Made by a program: the position numbers and the translations under genes. Source: Methanoculleus marisnigri (lineage in GTDB: Archaea; Halobacteriota; Methanomicrobia; Methanomicrobiales; Methanoculleaceae). From it: a stretch of 34,309 nt of DNA. The notes beneath the pieces were generated by a model. It saw only the letters and a program-made list of their open reading frames with translations. It searched no databases and was not told the DNA's origin. Below, piece after piece: positions 31,583 to 34,309 of this stretch; within the stretch, counting starts at the first letter, position 1, and each line of letters opens with the position of its first letter. Location of the stretch: positions 1 to 34,309 of the forward strand of contig DASQ01000096.1 in assembly GCA_002503885.1 (NCBI GenBank), in the 5' to 3' direction.

Positions 31583-32026
31583 ATGTTCGAGATAGAGCGC
31601 AGGCTGGAGGAGAAAGGTATCAAGAGGGGAGATATCGTCGCCTCCGCGATGGAACTCTACGTCCCCCATGGGATAGGGGAAGAAGAGGCTTCAAAACGGC
31701 TGGATAAGAAGATCGGGAAGGCGCTGGAGGACCCCAACGTATCATCGCTCCTCCTCGGCGCCATCCTGCTCGAGGACGAACTCTACGTGAAGCGGAAGAA
31801 CTCCGAGATCGCCGACGACCCCGTCTTCCTCCTCTCCGACGAGATCATCGGGATGGCCATCGCCGAGGTGATCGGGGGGACCTATGCGCGGTTCGAGTTC
31901 ACCCGCTACGACCAGAAGAAACCCGGGATCTTGAGTATACTCGGGCCGTTCCTCGACGATGCCGTCGCCGGGCTGATCGCGGGCTGCACGTCACGCCTCT
32001 ACAGCGAGTCGATGGGATCGATGTGA
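31583..32026 (+). CDS. cobZ: Alpha-ribazole-phosphate phosphatase CobZ (PgpA-like)
   Basis: The 147-residue product resembles CobZ of Methanosarcina mazei, the archaeal replacement of CobC, which removes the 5'-phosphate from alpha-ribazole phosphate or the cobamide phosphate. The family is related to phosphatidylglycerophosphatase A, and the C-terminal FLDDAVAGLIAGCTSRLY (about residues 122-139) is the shared motif. FEIERRLEEKGIKRGDIVASAMELYVPH is the N-terminal block. Overlap with cobS (GTG inside the TGA) and the neighbouring cobT make CobZ a better call than a lipid phosphatase, but the latter cannot be excluded by sequence alone. Confidence 0.82.
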   Translation: MFEIERRLEEKGIKRGDIVASAMELYVPHGIGEEEASKRLDKKIGKALEDPNVSSLLLGAILLEDELYVKRKNSEIADDPVFLLSDEIIGMAIAEVIGGTYARFEFTRYDQKKPGILSILGPFLDDAVAGLIAGCTSRLYSESMGSM

Positions 32027-32733
32027 AGTCCGTCATTGCCCTCCTGCAGTTCTGCACCCCGCTCCCTCTCGGGAGACCTGTCGAGTTCGAGCACTTCGCA
32101 CGCCGCTCCTACCTCTACCCGCTCGCCGGATACGTCATCGGCGGGATAGCGGCCGGTATCGCCTGCTGGATAGCGTCGCCGGTGGTGGGTGCGGCCGTCG
32201 CCCTCGCCCTGGTGCTCCTTCTCTCCGGATGCAATCACTTCGACGGCCTGCTGGACTTCGGCGACGGGCTCATGGCCCACGGGAGCCGGGAGAAGAGGAT
32301 CGCGGCCATGACCGACCGGACCACCGGGGCCGGGGCCGTCGCGGCGGGGATCGTCGTCACGCTCCTTGCGTTTGCCGGACTCCAGAGCGTTGCATACCTC
32401 CCGGCGGCCATCCTCATCGCCGAGGTCTGCGCAAAGGTCGCGATGTCCTGCCTCACCACGCTCGGCGTGCCGTTCCGGGAGGGGATCCACTCCTACCTTC
32501 ACGGGTTTGCACGACCGTGGTTCCTCTTCCCGGCCATACTGCTCGCGCTGCCCCTCTTCCTGCTGCCGGTGCCCCGGGCGAGCATCGCGCTCGCCCTCGC
32601 GGTCACATTCGTTATCGTCGCACTGATGATGCTTCTCTCCCGGCGGCTTTTTGGCGGCGTCAACGGCGACGTTGTCGGCGCCACAAACGAGATCGCCCGG
32701 GCGGGGGTCATCCTCCTCCTTGCCCTCCTGTAA
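32023..32733 (+). CDS. cobS: Adenosylcobinamide-GDP ribazoletransferase (cobalamin synthase)
   Basis: The 236-residue membrane protein has about six hydrophobic segments. It joins adenosylcobinamide-GDP with alpha-ribazole (or its phosphate) in the last steps of cobamide synthesis. The family hallmarks are FCTPLPLG near the start (about 10-17) and NHFDGLLDFGDGLMAHGSREKRIAAMTDRTTGAGAVAAG (about 70-110), whose acidic and basic residues form the substrate/metal site. It ends with GGVNGDVVGATNEIARAGVILLLALL, also typical (NGDVxGAxxE). The GTG start overlaps the cobZ stop. A T-rich stretch at 32736-32745 follows it. Confidence 0.93.
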   Translation: MKSVIALLQFCTPLPLGRPVEFEHFARRSYLYPLAGYVIGGIAAGIACWIASPVVGAAVALALVLLLSGCNHFDGLLDFGDGLMAHGSREKRIAAMTDRTTGAGAVAAGIVVTLLAFAGLQSVAYLPAAILIAEVCAKVAMSCLTTLGVPFREGIHSYLHGFARPWFLFPAILLALPLFLLPVPRASIALALAVTFVIVALMMLLSRRLFGGVNGDVVGATNEIARAGVILLLALL

Positions 32734-32770
32734 TCACCTTTTTCATCCCGGCGACCGCTACTACTGTAGA

Positions 32771-33646
32771 ATGAAGCAAGACCATACTCTCTACTCCCGG
32801 GGAGGGATCATCACCGAGCGGAACGCAGACTACGCAACGATACGGCTGCGGGTTCCGGCAGGGGTTCTCTCCGCAGCGCAGGTCAAGCAGCTCGCCAGGA
32901 TCAGCGAGAAGTACGGGGACGGCTCGCTCCACCTCACCATGCGCCAGACGGTGGAGATCCCGCACGTGAACCCCGAGAATCTCAAGAAGATCGTGAAAGC
33001 CCTCGATAAGAACGGGACGCCCATCGGAGCAGAGTATAACGAAGTAGTGAATATCATGGCCTGCCCGGGGACAGAGCGGTGCAAGTACGCCAACTGCGAG
33101 ACGATCGACCTTGCACGGAAGGTCGACGAACGGGTCTTCGGGAAGGAACTCCCGATACGGCTCCGCATCGCCATATCCGGCTGCACCTACATGTGCAACA
33201 GCCCACTCTTGAACGATATCGGGATCATCGGGAGGATCAGGCCGCTGCGCACCCCCGGGCTCTGCACGGGATGCGGCACCTGCGTGGAGTACTGCAAACA
33301 GTGTGCCATAGTGTTGAAAAACGGCATATCAGTCCTTGATGAGAGCAAATGCGTCCAGTGCGGCGTTTGCGTCCACTCCTGCCCCTATCATCTCCTGAAA
33401 TCCGAGTATGCCCACTACCAGATCACGATCGGCGGCCGGCGCGGAGCCTCCCCCGCCGCAGGAAGGGAACTCGTCACCGTCGAGACCGAGGAGGAGGTCG
33501 TCGAGGTGGTCGACCGTATCGTCTACTGGATCTACCGCAACGCCTGGAGCGGCCGGCCTCTCGCCGACCAGATGGACGAGATCGGGCTTGACAAATTCGC
33601 GGAGGGGATCCAAAAAGAGTTCGGACCGAAGGTAGAGGCGGCGTGA
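32771..33646 (+). CDS. Small siroheme sulfite/nitrite reductase-like protein with two [4Fe-4S] ferredoxin sites
   Basis: The 291-residue product has one ferrodoxin-like/siroheme half-domain (YATIRLRVPAGVLSAAQVKQLARISEKYGDGSLHLTMRQTVEIPHV, about residues 20-66) and the siroheme-[4Fe-4S] cysteine pattern C98-x5-C104 and C138-x3-C142 (CPGTERC, CTYMC). A di-cluster ferredoxin insert starts at Cys165 (CTGCGTCVEYCKQC) and Cys194 (CVQCGVCVHSCPYH). This architecture is that of the small dissimilatory sulfite reductase-like proteins of methanogens, much shorter than Fsr and without an F420H2 dehydrogenase domain. The substrate (sulfite, nitrite or other) is not established. I chose the ATG at 32771 because homology starts there; the frame is open upstream into cobS. 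Confidence 0.88.
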   Translation: MKQDHTLYSRGGIITERNADYATIRLRVPAGVLSAAQVKQLARISEKYGDGSLHLTMRQTVEIPHVNPENLKKIVKALDKNGTPIGAEYNEVVNIMACPGTERCKYANCETIDLARKVDERVFGKELPIRLRIAISGCTYMCNSPLLNDIGIIGRIRPLRTPGLCTGCGTCVEYCKQCAIVLKNGISVLDESKCVQCGVCVHSCPYHLLKSEYAHYQITIGGRRGASPAAGRELVTVETEEEVVEVVDRIVYWIYRNAWSGRPLADQMDEIGLDKFAEGIQKEFGPKVEAA

Positions 33647-33915
33647 GGGAGCGGACGGGATGCTGCTAACGTCGCTCTTCGCATGAGCCTTCAGCAGGGG
33701 GTAACGATCCGGCCTCACGCGGAAGAGCGTGAAGCCTTGACGGGGCCGGGCCGATCGAAGAATACTTGATACGCTACCCTGCATATACAATCATGCCGGA
33801 TCCGGCATGAAAATGGGTCGTGTGCGAAGGGGCGCCGCGGCTTGAGCGGGATATGTGGGCCGCAGCGCGGAGGTAAGGTAACCTGAATACAAAATCGGCC
33901 TTTGCTGGTCAACTA
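33647..33915. other. Gene-free stretch before the second IS element
   Basis: I find no credible gene in these 270 bp. They contain a 20-base perfect palindrome at 33791-33810 and a short inverted repeat CACGC/GCGTG near 33717-33731. Base composition is like the rest of the window. Confidence 0.5.
33791..33810. repeat. Perfect 20-bp palindrome
   Basis: TCATGCCGGATCCGGCATGA reads identically on both strands. No T run follows, so it is not a typical terminator. It may be a protein-binding site or the remains of a mobile-element end. Confidence 0.6.
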
Positions 33916-33935
33916 CCCCCGGTTAAAACCGGGGG
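33916..33935 (-). repeat. Hairpin at TnpB 3' end, probable right end and guide-RNA boundary
   Basis: Arms CCCCCGGTT (33916-33924) and AACCGGGGG (33927-33935) pair around an AA loop and contain the tnpB stop codon. In TnpB systems the guide RNA scaffold overlaps the 3' end of tnpB and ends at the right end of the element, with the guide read from the flank. The same arms occur at 456-475. Confidence 0.65.
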
Positions 33936-34309
33936 CTTGCAGCGGGGGCCCCTTGTGGGGCACAGGGCTGCAATTTAATCGGTGCGAAGGTTGACGGTTC
34001 AAAAGACGTCCTTATTCGCACGGGCCGGTTGACGCGGCCCCTACCGATTATCCGTGGAACCACGGAATCACCGGCTACCTTTCGTAAATGGTTCAGAGCG
34101 CCGTTGACATCGGCGTTGATCAGGGTGCCCAGAGCACTCCGGTACAGTCCTCGCTTGATCCGCCGCTTCCTCCCATAGGGCGGTTTTCGGATCGGGTCGA
34201 GCGCGAGAGCGTCCACCTGCGAGGTGTATGCCTCGGAGTGCGAGTCATCGAACCGGATACCATACCCCTCGCACTTGCTCTTCAGCTTCTGCCGGAACTT
34301 GTGGAAGGG
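33923..34309 (-). CDS. tnpB: TnpB (IS200/IS605 family), C-terminal part, begins beyond window
   Basis: The frame is open from the window edge and ends at the TAA at 33923-33925, giving 128 residues. It shows the TnpB C-terminus: KLKSKCEGYGIRF, then AYTSQVDALALDPI in the zinc-ribbon region, RRIKRGLYRSALGTLINADVNGALNHLRKV with the last RuvC aspartate (NADVNGA), and RGRVNRPVRIR. In relatives the TSQV position is usually TSKC; here the cysteine is absent and no CxxC pair is seen, so the zinc ribbon is probably lost or altered. The last 30 residues, after VRIRTSF, look like read-through into the element end. It is of the same broad type as the TnpB at 1-372, but the visible parts do not overlap, so identity cannot be judged. 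Confidence 0.85.
   Translation of the reverse strand, partial: PFHKFRQKLKSKCEGYGIRFDDSHSEAYTSQVDALALDPIRKPPYGRKRRIKRGLYRSALGTLINADVNGALNHLRKVAGDSVVPRIIGRGRVNRPVRIRTSFEPSTFAPIKLQPCAPQGAPAASPRF

Larger units (their letters stand above)
33916..34309 (-). mobile_element. IS200/IS605 (IS1341-like) element, right-end part
   Basis: The element consists of the tnpB 3' end and the terminal hairpin. The exact right boundary is probably a few bases beyond 33916, towards lower coordinates. The rest of the element is outside the window. Confidence 0.6.

Noticed and set aside
33329..33790. 153-codon minus-strand frame beneath the siroheme protein
   Set aside because: Most of it is antisense to the well-supported ferredoxin and siroheme coding region, and it has no recognisable domain.

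Overview
The window is GC-rich archaeal DNA, most likely from a Methanomicrobiales methanogen close to Methanoculleus. The evidence is the gene set: stand-alone archaeal GuaAa, CobZ/CobS/archaeal-type CobT, an Hps-RraA fusion, an F420-type luciferase-fold oxidoreductase, DUF2115, paired PaaK plus ACT genes, a small siroheme sulfite-reductase-like protein, and PEGA surface proteins. Promoters are archaeal (TATA-like boxes about 26 bp upstream of apparently leaderless starts). The genus is an inference from family content, not from a database match.

Layout. (1) 1-480: the 5' part of a TnpB gene on the minus strand with its hairpin end. (2) 669-4519: a very large alpha-helical repeat protein translationally coupled to an acylphosphatase. 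(3) 4501-5436: a solo Cas1 homologue, convergent with the acylphosphatase, with no cas2, effector or CRISPR array in the window. (4) 5679-16589: a tight seven-gene operon of exported proteins. It holds a 1189-residue protein with five molybdopterin-domain-like repeats, a ZU5-like anchored protein, a PEGA protein, a metallophosphoesterase, two more molybdopterin-domain-like proteins, and a WtpA-type tungstate/molybdate-binding lipoprotein. (5) 16738-19759: paaK-paaK-ACT, for aryl-acid activation. (6) 19769-22459: a possible P-II-like remnant, the Hps-RraA fusion, and a divergent F420-dependent oxidoreductase. (7) 22960-26597: two divergent amtB-glnK operons around a shared regulatory region with two perfect GGAA-N6-TTCC NrpR-type operators. 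(8) 26834-29772: DUF2115, nitroreductase, TraB-family and YkgJ-type genes. (9) 29760-33646: GuaAa and archaeal CobT on the minus strand, CobZ and CobS on the plus strand, then the siroheme protein. (10) 33916-34309: the 3' end of a second TnpB of the same broad family, with a nearly identical terminal hairpin.

How the parts fit. The ammonium region is a nitrogen-responsive module: NrpR should repress both operons in ammonium, and two different GlnK proteins (one with the T-loop Tyr51, one without) would gate two different AmtB channels. The exported-protein operon combines repeated molybdopterin-domain-like folds with an oxyanion-binding lipoprotein. That makes a molybdenum/tungsten-linked surface complex a reasonable but unproven idea, and it is the most unusual system here. 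CobT, CobZ and CobS together supply the lower-ligand end of cobamide synthesis needed for methanogenesis. The solo Cas1 appears to lack the first active-site glutamate and is the second most unusual item.
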